Of a DNA stretch of 64,000 nt, positions 48,767-57,535 are shown piece by piece. Under the pieces are notes generated by a model. It worked only from the letters and a program-made list of their open reading frames with translations, had not been told where the DNA came from and made no database searches. Source of the DNA: Peptoniphilus harei (GTDB lineage: Bacteria > Bacillota > Clostridia > Tissierellales > Peptoniphilaceae). The number at the start of each line of letters is the position of its first letter. Within the stretch, counting starts at the first letter, position 1. The translations under genes were made by a program, and so were the position numbers. Location: positions 62,001-126,000 of the forward strand of contig NZ_UATM01000032.1 in the NCBI RefSeq assembly GCF_900454685.1, read 5' to 3'.

Positions 48767-48790
48767 CCACATTTCTAATATAAAAAGATT

Positions 48791-49057
48791 TTATGAAATC
48801 ATCTTTGCGTCTTTATATGTTACATCTTCATCTAAAACTGTAACTTGAACTGTTGATGTCAAAACGTCAGAATAAGTGTAACTTGCTGTCACTAATTCTT
48901 CTCCGTTAAAAACCTCAAGTACAAAAAGACTTGGGTAAGTTGCCTTTAGAATTCCCTTTCTAGTTACAATTTTTTTCCTGCCCTTGTTGGCCCTTACGAT
49001 AACTTTCTTTCCTATGTGGTTTTCAAGTTCTTTCTTGATTATTTGCATTTGATTCAT
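48791..49057 (-). CDS. veg: Veg family protein
   Basis: This 88-residue protein is a DUF1021/Veg homologue (IIKKELENHIGKKVIVRANK, then GRKKIVTRKGILKATYPSLFVLE). In Bacillus subtilis Veg stimulates biofilm formation and its promoter is one of the strongest known. Here too the promoter is perfect (49096-49124). Small beta-barrel fold, probably nucleic-acid-linked; function unproven in this organism. Confidence 0.9.
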   Translation of the reverse strand: MNQMQIIKKELENHIGKKVIVRANKGRKKIVTRKGILKATYPSLFVLEVFNGEELVTASYTYSDVLTSTVQVTVLDEDVTYKDAKMIS

Positions 49058-49095
49058 TCGATACCCATTCCTTCCAGACCTATTAATATTGATTA

Positions 49096-49124
49096 ATTAT
49101 ACATTAAAAAAGTCCTCTTGTCAA
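49096..49124 (-). promoter_or_regulatory. Promoter of veg
   Basis: Perfect TTGACA (49119-49124) and TATAAT (49096-49101) with 17 bp between. The rest of the gap to mnmA (49125-49370) is AT-rich; a TATAAT at about 49338 may serve mnmA. Confidence 0.9.
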
Positions 49125-49379
49125 ATAAATCTATAATTTTACTCCATAAAAAAAACTTTGTCAATAAAATTTTACAAGAAATTTTATAATAAGTTAAAAA
49201 TATTTTTATGACCTTTAGAATAAACTAACAATATTTTTTACACGTTAAATTTTTTTACATAATTTTTTTATTTCTTTCTTCAAATGCCTTGCAAACTTGT
49301 ATTTTCTTAAATAAAGGTGGATTTTTCTAAACAACTATTGTATAATTATGTATTGTTATTGAGTGGATTGGAGGTATTG

Positions 49380-50441
49380 ATGCAAGAAAAGAAAAAAGTC
49401 ATTCTTGGAATGAGTGGCGGTGTTGATTCATCTGTCTCTGCAATTCTCTTAAAGGAAGCTGGCTACGACGTTACAGCAGTCTTTATGAGGAACTGGGCAG
49501 AAGATGATGGCATGTGCACTGCCCGAGAAGATTATATAGATGTTGTCTCTGTATGCTCTCAACTTGGCATTAAATATTTTACTGTCAACTTTGAAAAAGA
49601 GTATAGAGATAGGGTTTTTTCTTATTTCCTAAGTGAATATAAAAAAGGCAGAACTCCAAATCCAGATGTTATGTGCAATACTGAAATAAAATTCAAGGCC
49701 TTCCTTGACTATGCAATGGATTTTGATGCTGATTATATTGCTATGGGTCACTATGCCAGGACTAAAAAAGTTGATGGCAAGACTTACCTCTTAAAGGGCT
49801 TAGATAATAATAAGGACCAATCCTACTTTTTATCAAGGGTTAAGTCAGAAGCACTTGAAAAAACTCTCTTCCCTGTTGGCGATTTAACTAAGGATGAAGT
49901 AAGGCGCATCGCAGAAAAATATGAACTCTCTACTGCTTCTAAGAAGGATTCGACTGGAATCTGTTTTATTGGAGAAAGAGATTTCAATGAGTTTTTAGAT
50001 CAATTTCTATTTACCAAGCCCGGTAAAATTGTGGACGAAAAGGGCAAGGTATTGGGAGAACACTCCGGCCTTATGCACTACACTATTGGTCAAAGGCGTG
50101 GAATTGGCATTGGTGGCGTAGGAAGTGGAGAACCCTTCTTCGTTGCTGATAAGGATTTAAAAAACAATCTTTTAATTGTGGCTCAAGGGATTAACAACCC
50201 CGTTCTTTATAAGGACAAGTTTGAAGTGGAAGATATTTTCTGGATTACAGAAAATCCTTCTCTTCCAGTGGACTTATCTGTTAAAATAAGATACAGGGCA
50301 AATGATCAGGCTGCCACATTGGAAAAAGTAAATGATAAATATGTTGTTAAACTGAAAAAACCACTTAAGGGTGTCACACCTGGTCAAGTGTGTGTTTTTT
50401 ATCAAGGCGATGTTTGTCTTGGTTCAGGTATTATAAAATAA
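49380..50441 (+). CDS. mnmA: tRNA-specific 2-thiouridylase MnmA
   Basis: This 353-residue enzyme puts sulfur on U34 of Lys, Glu and Gln tRNAs. It has the PP-loop SGGVDS (12-17), catalytic cysteines Cys99 (MCNTEIKF) and Cys195 (GICFIGER), and the C-terminal beta-barrel. I use the ATG at 49380, five bases after GGAGG; a longer frame from 49317 is not supported. tRNAs with the target wobble base (Lys TTT, Glu TTC, Gln TTG) are all in the operon at 11-12 kb. Confidence 0.94.
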   Translation: MQEKKKVILGMSGGVDSSVSAILLKEAGYDVTAVFMRNWAEDDGMCTAREDYIDVVSVCSQLGIKYFTVNFEKEYRDRVFSYFLSEYKKGRTPNPDVMCNTEIKFKAFLDYAMDFDADYIAMGHYARTKKVDGKTYLLKGLDNNKDQSYFLSRVKSEALEKTLFPVGDLTKDEVRRIAEKYELSTASKKDSTGICFIGERDFNEFLDQFLFTKPGKIVDEKGKVLGEHSGLMHYTIGQRRGIGIGGVGSGEPFFVADKDLKNNLLIVAQGINNPVLYKDKFEVEDIFWITENPSLPVDLSVKIRYRANDQAATLEKVNDKYVVKLKKPLKGVTPGQVCVFYQGDVCLGSGIIK

Positions 50442-50456
50442 TTTTTGGAGGTATAT

Positions 50457-51095
50457 ATGAAACTAGTTTTAAACAAAAGAGATGCTAAGGGTAAAAACAA
50501 AGTTGATAAACTTAGAGCAAATGGTGAAATCCCAGGAGTTCTTTACTCAAAGGGTAATGAAGCAAGAATGGTAAGTGGTCTTGAAAAAGATCTTCTAAAG
50601 GCTTATAGCCAAGAAGGATACTCAAACATTTTCGAAATCGAACTTGATGGCGAAACTGTATCTGTACTTTTCAAGGAAGTTCAAATGCACCACATTAAAA
50701 ATGCTATGGTTCACTTTGACCTATACGAAATCGACATGAACACTGAAATCACTGTTGAAGTACCAGTTGTTCTTGAAGGTAGAGATGAAATTAGAGTTCA
50801 ACCTTCTTCATTAATCCAAGTACTAAACGAAATAGAAGTTATCTGTCTACCAAAATATCTTCCATCAGAAGCTATTGTAAATGTTGCTGAAATGCAAATT
50901 GGTGACGCTAAGACTGTTGCTGACCTTGACATTTATGGCGACGAAAACATCAAAATTGATCTTGAAGCAGATGAAACTGTTGCAACTCTTGTTGAACCAA
51001 CTGAAGAAGAAGAACCAGAAGAAGAAGCAGAAGAAGTTTCTGCAGAAGTTCCTACTGTTTCTGAAACTGAAGAAAAAGAAGAAGAGGAAGAATAA
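50457..51095 (+). CDS. rplY: 50S ribosomal protein L25/general stress protein Ctc
   Basis: This 212-residue protein is of the long TL5/Ctc type: an N-terminal 5S-binding L25 domain (1-90, KLRANGEIPGVLYSKG), a TL5-like beta domain and a Glu-rich acidic tail (about 185-212). The ATG at 50457 follows GGAGG; a TTG at 50445 lies in the site. In Bacillus, Ctc is a stress-induced form. It begins 15 bp after mnmA and the two share a terminator. Confidence 0.92.
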   Translation: MKLVLNKRDAKGKNKVDKLRANGEIPGVLYSKGNEARMVSGLEKDLLKAYSQEGYSNIFEIELDGETVSVLFKEVQMHHIKNAMVHFDLYEIDMNTEITVEVPVVLEGRDEIRVQPSSLIQVLNEIEVICLPKYLPSEAIVNVAEMQIGDAKTVADLDIYGDENIKIDLEADETVATLVEPTEEEEPEEEAEEVSAEVPTVSETEEKEEEEE

Positions 51096-51113
51096 TTTTA
51101 ACTATTATAAAAA

Positions 51114-51135
51114 GGGCTCATGGAGCCCCTTTTTT
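51114..51135 (+). terminator. Terminator of the mnmA-rplY operon
   Basis: GGGCTC pairs with GAGCCC around ATG, followed by CTTTTTTTT. Confidence 0.85.
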
Positions 51136-51215
51136 TTGCCCTAAATTAGGGCTTATTTATTTTTTATAAACTTCTTAAATTATATTTCTAAAATTTTAAT
51201 AATCTTTTTATAAGC

Positions 51216-51896
51216 CTACAAAAATTTCAAAATTTCACTTGGATCATTAATTATATTATCTGTGTAGGCTTCTAGCATTTCTCTTGACCCAGTCCCACAA
51301 AGGACTCCTATTTTCACTGTGTCTTCTCCAAAAACCATATCAACCCTTGAGTCTCCAACAATTATTATTTCTTGGTCCTTAAGGGAATACTTTTCTTTAA
51401 AGACTTCGAGGCTCTCTCTATTAGGCTTCTTCTCATAAATATCTGCAGCTGCATAAAAATCTATATAAGAATCAAGATTTAAGTACTCCATAGAATACTT
51501 GGCCTGCCTATAGTTGTCCGATGTGAAAATCCCAATTAAGATTTCTCTTCTCTTCAAGACTTCAAAAAGACTTTTTAAGTCACAAGTTTCTCTTATAAAA
51601 TTATTGTTTTCCTTTAGATAATTTAAGAGGTGATCATCAATCTCTTTATAAATTTTCCCTAAGTCTTCGTCAAGATACTTAGAAAAAATTATTGCCAGGT
51701 CCATAACAGTTTCTGATGAGAGAATAGAATTTTCCTCTACCCCACCATCTTCTCTTATACCAATTTCTTTAAAAAGTTTTTTCTTCTTATCCTCACCTAT
51801 GGTTTTTTCTTCCAAAAATTCTACAATAGAATCTACCCATCCATCTGTATATTCCAGGAGGGTCCCATCCTTGTCAAATAATATTGCCTTTATCAT
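51216..51896 (-). CDS. HAD-family phosphatase (Gph-like)
   Basis: This 226-residue protein has the HAD core: motif I FDKDGTLL (Asp8 nucleophile, Asp10), a helical cap, motif II (FTSDN), the Lys in EKKPNRE and motif IV (VGDSRVDM). Phosphoglycolate-phosphatase-like members remove phosphate from small sugars or nucleotides. It starts at the end of the PHP gene (ATGA overlap). With the ABC importer and PHP phosphoesterase it could act on imported phosphate esters. The substrate is unknown. Confidence 0.87.
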   Translation of the reverse strand: MIKAILFDKDGTLLEYTDGWVDSIVEFLEEKTIGEDKKKKLFKEIGIREDGGVEENSILSSETVMDLAIIFSKYLDEDLGKIYKEIDDHLLNYLKENNNFIRETCDLKSLFEVLKRREILIGIFTSDNYRQAKYSMEYLNLDSYIDFYAAADIYEKKPNRESLEVFKEKYSLKDQEIIIVGDSRVDMVFGEDTVKIGVLCGTGSREMLEAYTDNIINDPSEILKFL

Positions 51897-53205
51897 ACTA
51901 AATCTTTAAGTTCCTTCCAAGTTTTTATTTTTTTCTCACTTTTGTCTAAATTATAAAAGTAGGGATTAGTGAATCCATAGAGTTCTCCATCTTCACATCT
52001 AACATTTGCTCTGACATAGTGATAATTCTCGTCTAAGTTTAATTTCTCATACAAAGTATTTTCATAAATTTTATAAATATCACCATCTACTATTAATTCT
52101 ATATGAAGTTTTTTGTCGTGAAAAGTGCTTTCTTCTAATTCCAAAGTAAATTCGGTCTCATTAACTTTTTTTAACTCAATTAATTTTTCACGGGAGACAG
52201 AAATTTTCCCTGCTAACATTGCCTTTTTGATTTCATTTTTTGAAAGATTCTTCGCAAAAATATAGGTCTTTGGATCTCCAAGAAGTGATGGATAGTCTGC
52301 ATTTTCATATTTTTCATCTGGGTAAAGATGAGAGTCGCTTCCACCTATACCATAAATTTTATAGCCATTTTGAAGAAGTAAGTCCCAAGCTTTTAAAGCT
52401 TTTTCCACGGCATCAATAGAAGTCATATAAGTTGGATCATTTATTATTTCCATAAATTTTAAGTCATCTAAAGAATAATCATCAACTAAAAATTCAAAAG
52501 TTTCCATAAAGGGATGATTAATTGAATAAATTTCATCCTTTATTTCCCTTAAAACTTTTAATAACCACTCTTCAGTGTTAAGTCCCTCTACAGAATATTT
52601 TTTAAAAACAGATTCATTAGTGAAAAATACATTGATGTGGCCGTACTTCGATGTTATTTCTGTTCCTTCAATAATTAATAAGTCAGTTTCAGGAAATCTT
52701 GTCTGATTAAAGTTGTGGTCTGTTGGAGAAAAGAAGGACAGGCCTCTTTTTTTGCTACTTCAATATTTTCTTCTGGAGATAACTTACCATCAGAGTAAAA
52801 AGTATGAGTGTGAAAGTCACCAGCATACCACTTTTCTTCACTGCATTTGACTTCATCTTTTTCTATGTCCACTTCTTTTTTAGAATCAATAGGGCTTTTT
52901 TCATCTTCAATTTTTAAAATGACATCTCCTTCTTTGTGAAGAAGATAAGTTATTCTATAATCGCCACTCTCTAAATTTTCAAAGCCATTAGAGGACTTTA
53001 AGATATCCTTTGACATAAATCTTTCTGCATCTCTATTTGCTGTAATGCTACCCACAATTTCATTTTCTTTATAGACAAATAGACTTATGAAAAATTTTTC
53101 TCCTTTTAGACTAAACTTGATTGAATCCTTTATTAATTCATCCAATTTTATTTTTAACTCTATTTCATTGTATCCTTCTCTTAAATTTTTTATTATATTT
53201 TCCAT
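51893..53205 (-). pseudogene. PHP-family metal-dependent phosphoesterase, split by a frameshift
   Basis: The first 153 or so codons from the ATG at 53205 (AAGGAG before it) encode an N-terminal beta domain and the first PHP motif GDFHTHTFYSDGK, then run into KKEACPSF and a stop at 52675. One frame back the protein continues as RGLSFFSPTDHN, EGTEITSKYGHINVF, INHPF and GGSDSHLY to 51893, restoring all PHP metal-binding blocks. The change is in an A7 run (T7 at 52744-52750); A8 would keep one frame. The sequence GCA-AAA-AAA-GAG also allows a -1 slip that gives exactly the restored frame, so the whole protein may still be made. Alternatives are an inactive gene or a sequencing error. It starts 16 bp after the ABC terminator. 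Confidence 0.85.
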
Positions 53206-53220
53206 ATTTCTCCTTAAAAA

Positions 53221-53246
53221 AAGCTCTGGGACTTAACCCAAAGCTT
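53221..53246 (-). terminator. Terminator of the sugar-type ABC transporter operon
   Basis: AAGCTTTGGG pairs with CCCAGAGCTT on the minus strand (one G-U), followed by TTTTTT. Some read-through into the PHP gene, 16 bp on, is likely. Confidence 0.75.
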
Positions 53247-53266
53247 GATTTTAATTTTTTTATTTC

Positions 53267-54571
53267 TTACTTATTTATTTCATCAAGAGCTGCCTGTGCA
53301 GTTTTTGCTGCTTCATCAAGGGCAGTCTTTGCATCAATATTTTGAAGCTCAACCTTATCAGCAGCAATGGAAAGTGCGTCTGTTATTTTTCCATCAGTTG
53401 GATCAATGAAAGCTGGTGAAGCATGCATTGCTTGTTCATAAGGAACCCCTGCATAAGGGTTTTCTTCGATAAATTTTTTGTATTCAGCTACATCTGCCGC
53501 AGATTTTCTTACTGGAATGTATCCAATTTTTTCTGACCACTTAGCAGAAACTTCTGGACTTGTGAAATAAGCTATCCATTCATAGGCTGCCTTTTGTTGT
53601 TCTTCACTTGCTGCTGCAGGAACAAGTAGTGAGTGTGCACCAGCCACTGGCTTTCCTGGGTTTCCATTAAGTCCCGGTTGTGGAAGTGATGAAATTTTTG
53701 TAAAGTCAAGATCTCCCTTGTCTCCTGATGAACCAGTGTAGGACATTGCTTCACCATTCATTACATCATCAATTGTTCTATACCAATATTCCCAGCCTTG
53801 TCCACCAGATTCAATTTTTGTAGTTTTGTTTTCAAAAATTTGTTGTCTTACAAAGTTCCATGAGTCAACCCATTCTTTGCTATTAATTAAAACTTTTTTT
53901 CCATCATCAGATAAAATTTTACCACCATTAGATAGAGCTATATCTATTAAGTTTTCATGATTATACATTACAAGGTGACCCCATTTTGCTATGCCCTTGT
54001 CTTGGATTTCCTTTGAATATTTAAAAGTATTTTCCCAAGTGTTAAATACTTCTTTTGGATCAAGTCCTGCCTTTTCAAGTAAGTCTTTTCTGTAATAAAT
54101 TACTTGAGTTGTGCCATATGCTGGGAACCCGTAAACTTTGTCATCAACCATTGCCGGTTTCATAAAAACTTCAAGATAGTCGTCAATATGAGTTCTATCA
54201 TCCATATATTTTGTTAAATCTGCAAGCATTCCGTCCTTTACTCTTAGTTCAATATTTGATCCAATGTAAACTGCTGGTGGCTCATTTGCTGCAATAGCTG
54301 CCTGAACTTTTTGGAAAGTTTCATTGTAGTCAGCTTGTTGAACACCAACAACCTTTACCTTATCTTGTGACTCGTTAAATTCTTTTATAATCTCTTTCAT
54401 TGTTTCTCCAGCAACTGATCCAAGTCCATACCAAAATTGGATTTCAGTTTTGCCTTTTGAATCTGCTGTCTTTTCTTCCGTCTTCATTGCATTTTTTGCA
54501 GAACTTGAACATCCTGTAAAAATCATAAGTGCACATAGCATAAGTAATGCTGTCTTAAAAATTTTTTTCAT
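53267..54571 (-). CDS. Carbohydrate ABC transporter substrate-binding lipoprotein (UgpB-like)
   Basis: This 434-residue lipoprotein (signal MIFTGCSSS, Cys20) is a family 1 solute-binding protein with the QFWYGL start and the APVYIGSNIELRVKDG and GKPVAGAHSLLVPAAASEE segments similar to glycerol-3-phosphate binding proteins. It is the last gene of the ATPase-permease-permease-binding protein operon. The downstream PHP and HAD phosphoesterases favour an organophosphate substrate such as a glycerophosphodiester; this is an inference. Confidence 0.87.
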   Translation of the reverse strand: MKKIFKTALLMLCALMIFTGCSSSAKNAMKTEEKTADSKGKTEIQFWYGLGSVAGETMKEIIKEFNESQDKVKVVGVQQADYNETFQKVQAAIAANEPPAVYIGSNIELRVKDGMLADLTKYMDDRTHIDDYLEVFMKPAMVDDKVYGFPAYGTTQVIYYRKDLLEKAGLDPKEVFNTWENTFKYSKEIQDKGIAKWGHLVMYNHENLIDIALSNGGKILSDDGKKVLINSKEWVDSWNFVRQQIFENKTTKIESGGQGWEYWYRTIDDVMNGEAMSYTGSSGDKGDLDFTKISSLPQPGLNGNPGKPVAGAHSLLVPAAASEEQQKAAYEWIAYFTSPEVSAKWSEKIGYIPVRKSAADVAEYKKFIEENPYAGVPYEQAMHASPAFIDPTDGKITDALSIAADKVELQNIDAKTALDEAAKTAQAALDEINK

Positions 54572-54594
54572 GTTTTCTCCTTTTTAATTAAATT

Positions 54595-55416
54595 TTATCC
54601 TTTTATTCCACTATCAGATATTCCTTTTATAAACCATTTTTGTAAGACAATAAATAGTATTAAAAGTGGAAGAACTGATATAGTATTTCCCGCCATTAAA
54701 AGAGGTAAGTTTTCTCCAAAATTTCCCTGTGATGTGAAAAATTTATTTAGTCCAACGCTTATCAAATACTTTGATTTTGAATTTGTAATAAGTGATGGCC
54801 ACATATAATTGTTATACATTGTTACAAATTGGATAAGTGCATTAGTAAGTATAGTTGATTTAGAAATAGGAAGTACAACTTTTAAAAGTATATCCATGTC
54901 ACTTGCTCCATCCATTTCAGCAGCTTCTATTAGCTCCTTTGGCACCTCCTTAAAAGTGTTGTAGAGCATATAAATTGTAAAGACTGCCACTGAATTTGAA
55001 ATAATAATTCCAGTCAAAGTGTCTATTAAATTTAATTTTGCAATTATTACATAGCTTGGCACATATGTTGTTGCAGCAGGAAGCATATAAGTCAAAAGAA
55101 TCCCTTTAAACATCATGCCTCTTAGTTTAAAGGAAAATCTGTACATGCCATATGCAAGTAAAACCCCTGTGATAATTTGAAGAATTACTATTATAATTGA
55201 TGTGACAATTGAATTTATAATATATAAATCAAAAGGTGCTAAATTTAATGCTCCAAGAAAATTCCTAAAGTCTAAAAAATCTGGTATAAAGCTAAGGGGC
55301 TTTCGCATAATTGATTCAGTAGTTTTAAAGGAATTTGAAATCATCCACATAAGTGGAAAAAATGTTATTATTGATAAAAATATAAGCACAAGGTGTCTCG
55401 CTATTTTTTTCATCAT
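54595..55416 (-). CDS. Carbohydrate ABC transporter permease (UgpE/MalG-like)
   Basis: This 273-residue inner membrane protein has six helices and the EAA loop (EAAEMDGASDMDILLKVVLPIS) that contacts the ATPase. It overlaps the other permease by 4 bp. The GGAGG site is near both ATGs, so it may start at 55416 or 55413. Confidence 0.9.
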   Translation of the reverse strand: MMKKIARHLVLIFLSIITFFPLMWMISNSFKTTESIMRKPLSFIPDFLDFRNFLGALNLAPFDLYIINSIVTSIIIVILQIITGVLLAYGMYRFSFKLRGMMFKGILLTYMLPAATTYVPSYVIIAKLNLIDTLTGIIISNSVAVFTIYMLYNTFKEVPKELIEAAEMDGASDMDILLKVVLPISKSTILTNALIQFVTMYNNYMWPSLITNSKSKYLISVGLNKFFTSQGNFGENLPLLMAGNTISVLPLLILFIVLQKWFIKGISDSGIKG

Positions 55417-56315
55417 GCCTCCAACTTCTTTCTCATAAATATCATTAATAATGACAAAATTGCTGTTATTATTACAATGATAAGTGATATTGCACTTGCC
55501 TTACCCATATTAAACTCTTCAAATGCCATTTGATAGAACAGATATAGTAGAGTTCTAGTTGAACCTGCTGGACCACCTCTTGTCAAAACTGAAAACTGAT
55601 CATAAGCTTGAATTGAGGTTATAAGATTCATAATTAGTAGGAAAAATGTGGTGCTCTTTGTCATTGGAAAATAAATATATTTTATTTTTTCAAAAATATT
55701 TATCCCTTCAAGTTTTCCTACTTCAAACAAGCTGTTTGGAATTTTACTCATGGCATCTGTATAAAATAACATTGCCCAGCCAGCATTCTTCCAAATTGTA
55801 ACTATAATTACTGCAAGCATGGCTGTATTTTCATTACTTAACCAGTTGGGACCATCTATTCCAACTGTGGCAAGAATCCTATTTATTAGACCAACATCCC
55901 CTCTTAGCATCCATGACCAGACAATTGACATGGCAACCATTGGGGTTACCCAAGGAGAAAATAAAAAGCCTTGATAAATCAATTTACCTCTGAAATTTCC
56001 TTGCAAAAATAGGGCAAATATAAATCCCAAAAGTAAGACAGGCACCACTGTTCCAATTCCAAATACCAAAGTATTTTTAACAGCTTGCCAAAAAAAACCG
56101 TCTTGCAAGATGTACTTGTAATTACCCAGTCCAACAATATCGAAGTTTGGACTCACATAATTCCAATTTGTAAAAGAAATAATAAGTGATGCAAGCATTG
56201 GCAAAAACCAAAAAATTAAAAGTGGCAACATGGGAATTAAGAAGTAAGTCAAAAACTCTTTAAGTCCAAGCTTTCTCTCATAAGATTTTCTTATGCTAGT
56301 CTTCATAGTTTTCAC
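55413..56315 (-). CDS. Carbohydrate ABC transporter permease (UgpA/MalF-like)
   Basis: This 300-residue protein has six to seven helices and the EAA-type loop (EVGKLEGINIFEKIKYIYFPM). It pairs with the downstream permease as a heterodimeric channel. It overlaps the ATPase gene by 20 bp. Confidence 0.9.
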   Translation of the reverse strand: MKTMKTSIRKSYERKLGLKEFLTYFLIPMLPLLIFWFLPMLASLIISFTNWNYVSPNFDIVGLGNYKYILQDGFFWQAVKNTLVFGIGTVVPVLLLGFIFALFLQGNFRGKLIYQGFLFSPWVTPMVAMSIVWSWMLRGDVGLINRILATVGIDGPNWLSNENTAMLAVIIVTIWKNAGWAMLFYTDAMSKIPNSLFEVGKLEGINIFEKIKYIYFPMTKSTTFFLLIMNLITSIQAYDQFSVLTRGGPAGSTRTLLYLFYQMAFEEFNMGKASAISLIIVIITAILSLLMIFMRKKLEA

Positions 56316-57372
56316 CTATAAAAATTCTATCTCCAGAAAGCCTGTCAAAGAAGTAAGCCTTATCTTTTGGTATTTTTACAAAAAATCCACCATTATCCTT
56401 TAGTTTTTTATCTAAATCGCATTTCAAAATTATTTTGTTGGAAAATAAATTTCCTGAGATATTGTAATCAGATCCCAAAAGCTCAATTAAATTGACACTA
56501 AAAGGCAATCCGACGCTCTTTGAAAATTCAAGAGATTCTGGCCTTACTCCTAAAGTAATTTTCCCGTCAGCTAAACTTATACCGCTTAAAATTTTATTAC
56601 CTTCATCATCATAGAAGTCACCAGCTTTAACTTCACCATTAATAAAATTCATAGCTGGAGAACCTAAAAATCCTGCAACAAAGGCATTAATAGGATTGGT
56701 GTAAAGCTCTCTTGGGCTTCCAATTTGCTGAATTACTCCATTGTTTAAACAGACAATTCTAGTTGCCATAGTCATAGCCTCAGTTTGATCGTGAGTGACA
56801 TAAATGACAGTTGACCCCAGCTTGTTTTTTAAATTAACAATTTCTTCACGCATTTCAACTCTTAGTTTTGCATCTAAATTTGAAAGTGGCTCATCCATTA
56901 AAAATATGTCAGATTCTTTTACTATTGCCCTGCCCAATGCCACTCTTTGCATTTGACCACCAGATAAATCCTTGGGCTTCCTATTTAAGTAATTAGTCAA
57001 GTTTAAAATTTCTGCAGTACTTCTCACTTTTTCGTCAATTAATTTTTTGTCTAGTTTTCTAATTTTTAATCCAAAAGCTATATTTTCATAGACGCTTAAA
57101 TGAGGATAAAGTGCATAGGACTGAAATACCATGGCAATATTTCTATCCTTTGGCAAAACATCGTTAGATAATTTCCCATCGATGTAAAGTTCTCCACTAG
57201 TTATGTCTTCAAGACCAGCAATCATCCTAAGACTTGTTGACTTTCCGCAACCAGAAGGACCAACAAATACAATAAATTCATTTTCTTTTATGTCAATGGA
57301 AAAATCTTTAACTGCATATTCCTCATTTTCTTCATATTTTTTGCATATATTTTTTAAGCTGATTTTGGACAA
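56296..57372 (-). CDS. Carbohydrate ABC transporter ATP-binding protein (UgpC/MsmK-like)
   Basis: This 358-residue ATPase has Walker A GPSGCGKST, signature LSGGQMQR, Walker B IFLMDEPLSNLD and a C-terminal OB-like regulatory domain (about 235-358, ITLGVRPESLE). MsmK-type ATPases are often shared by several sugar importers. I use the TTG at 57372 behind AGGAGGAGAGG; a GTG at 57390 is inside that site. First gene of the operon. Confidence 0.9.
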   Translation of the reverse strand: MSKISLKNICKKYEENEEYAVKDFSIDIKENEFIVFVGPSGCGKSTSLRMIAGLEDITSGELYIDGKLSNDVLPKDRNIAMVFQSYALYPHLSVYENIAFGLKIRKLDKKLIDEKVRSTAEILNLTNYLNRKPKDLSGGQMQRVALGRAIVKESDIFLMDEPLSNLDAKLRVEMREEIVNLKNKLGSTVIYVTHDQTEAMTMATRIVCLNNGVIQQIGSPRELYTNPINAFVAGFLGSPAMNFINGEVKAGDFYDDEGNKILSGISLADGKITLGVRPESLEFSKSVGLPFSVNLIELLGSDYNISGNLFSNKIILKCDLDKKLKDNGGFFVKIPKDKAYFFDRLSGDRIFIGENYED

Positions 57373-57494
57373 ATCCTCTCCTCCTTTCACCTAGTTTATT
57401 CTACGTTTAATTTAAATATAAAAAATATATGGAAGGTAAATTATTTGTAAATTAGATAAAATTCATATCTTTAAAAAAAATTTGCAATTAAAAA

Positions 57495-57520
57495 GAGCTC
57501 ACTCTAAATTAAGTGAACTC
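57495..57520 (-). terminator. Terminator of the bioY-bioD-bioA operon
   Basis: GAGTTCACT pairs with AGTGAGCTC (one mismatch) around TAATTTAG, followed on the minus strand by five Ts. Confidence 0.75.
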
Positions 57521-57535
57521 TAAAAAAATATTTTT

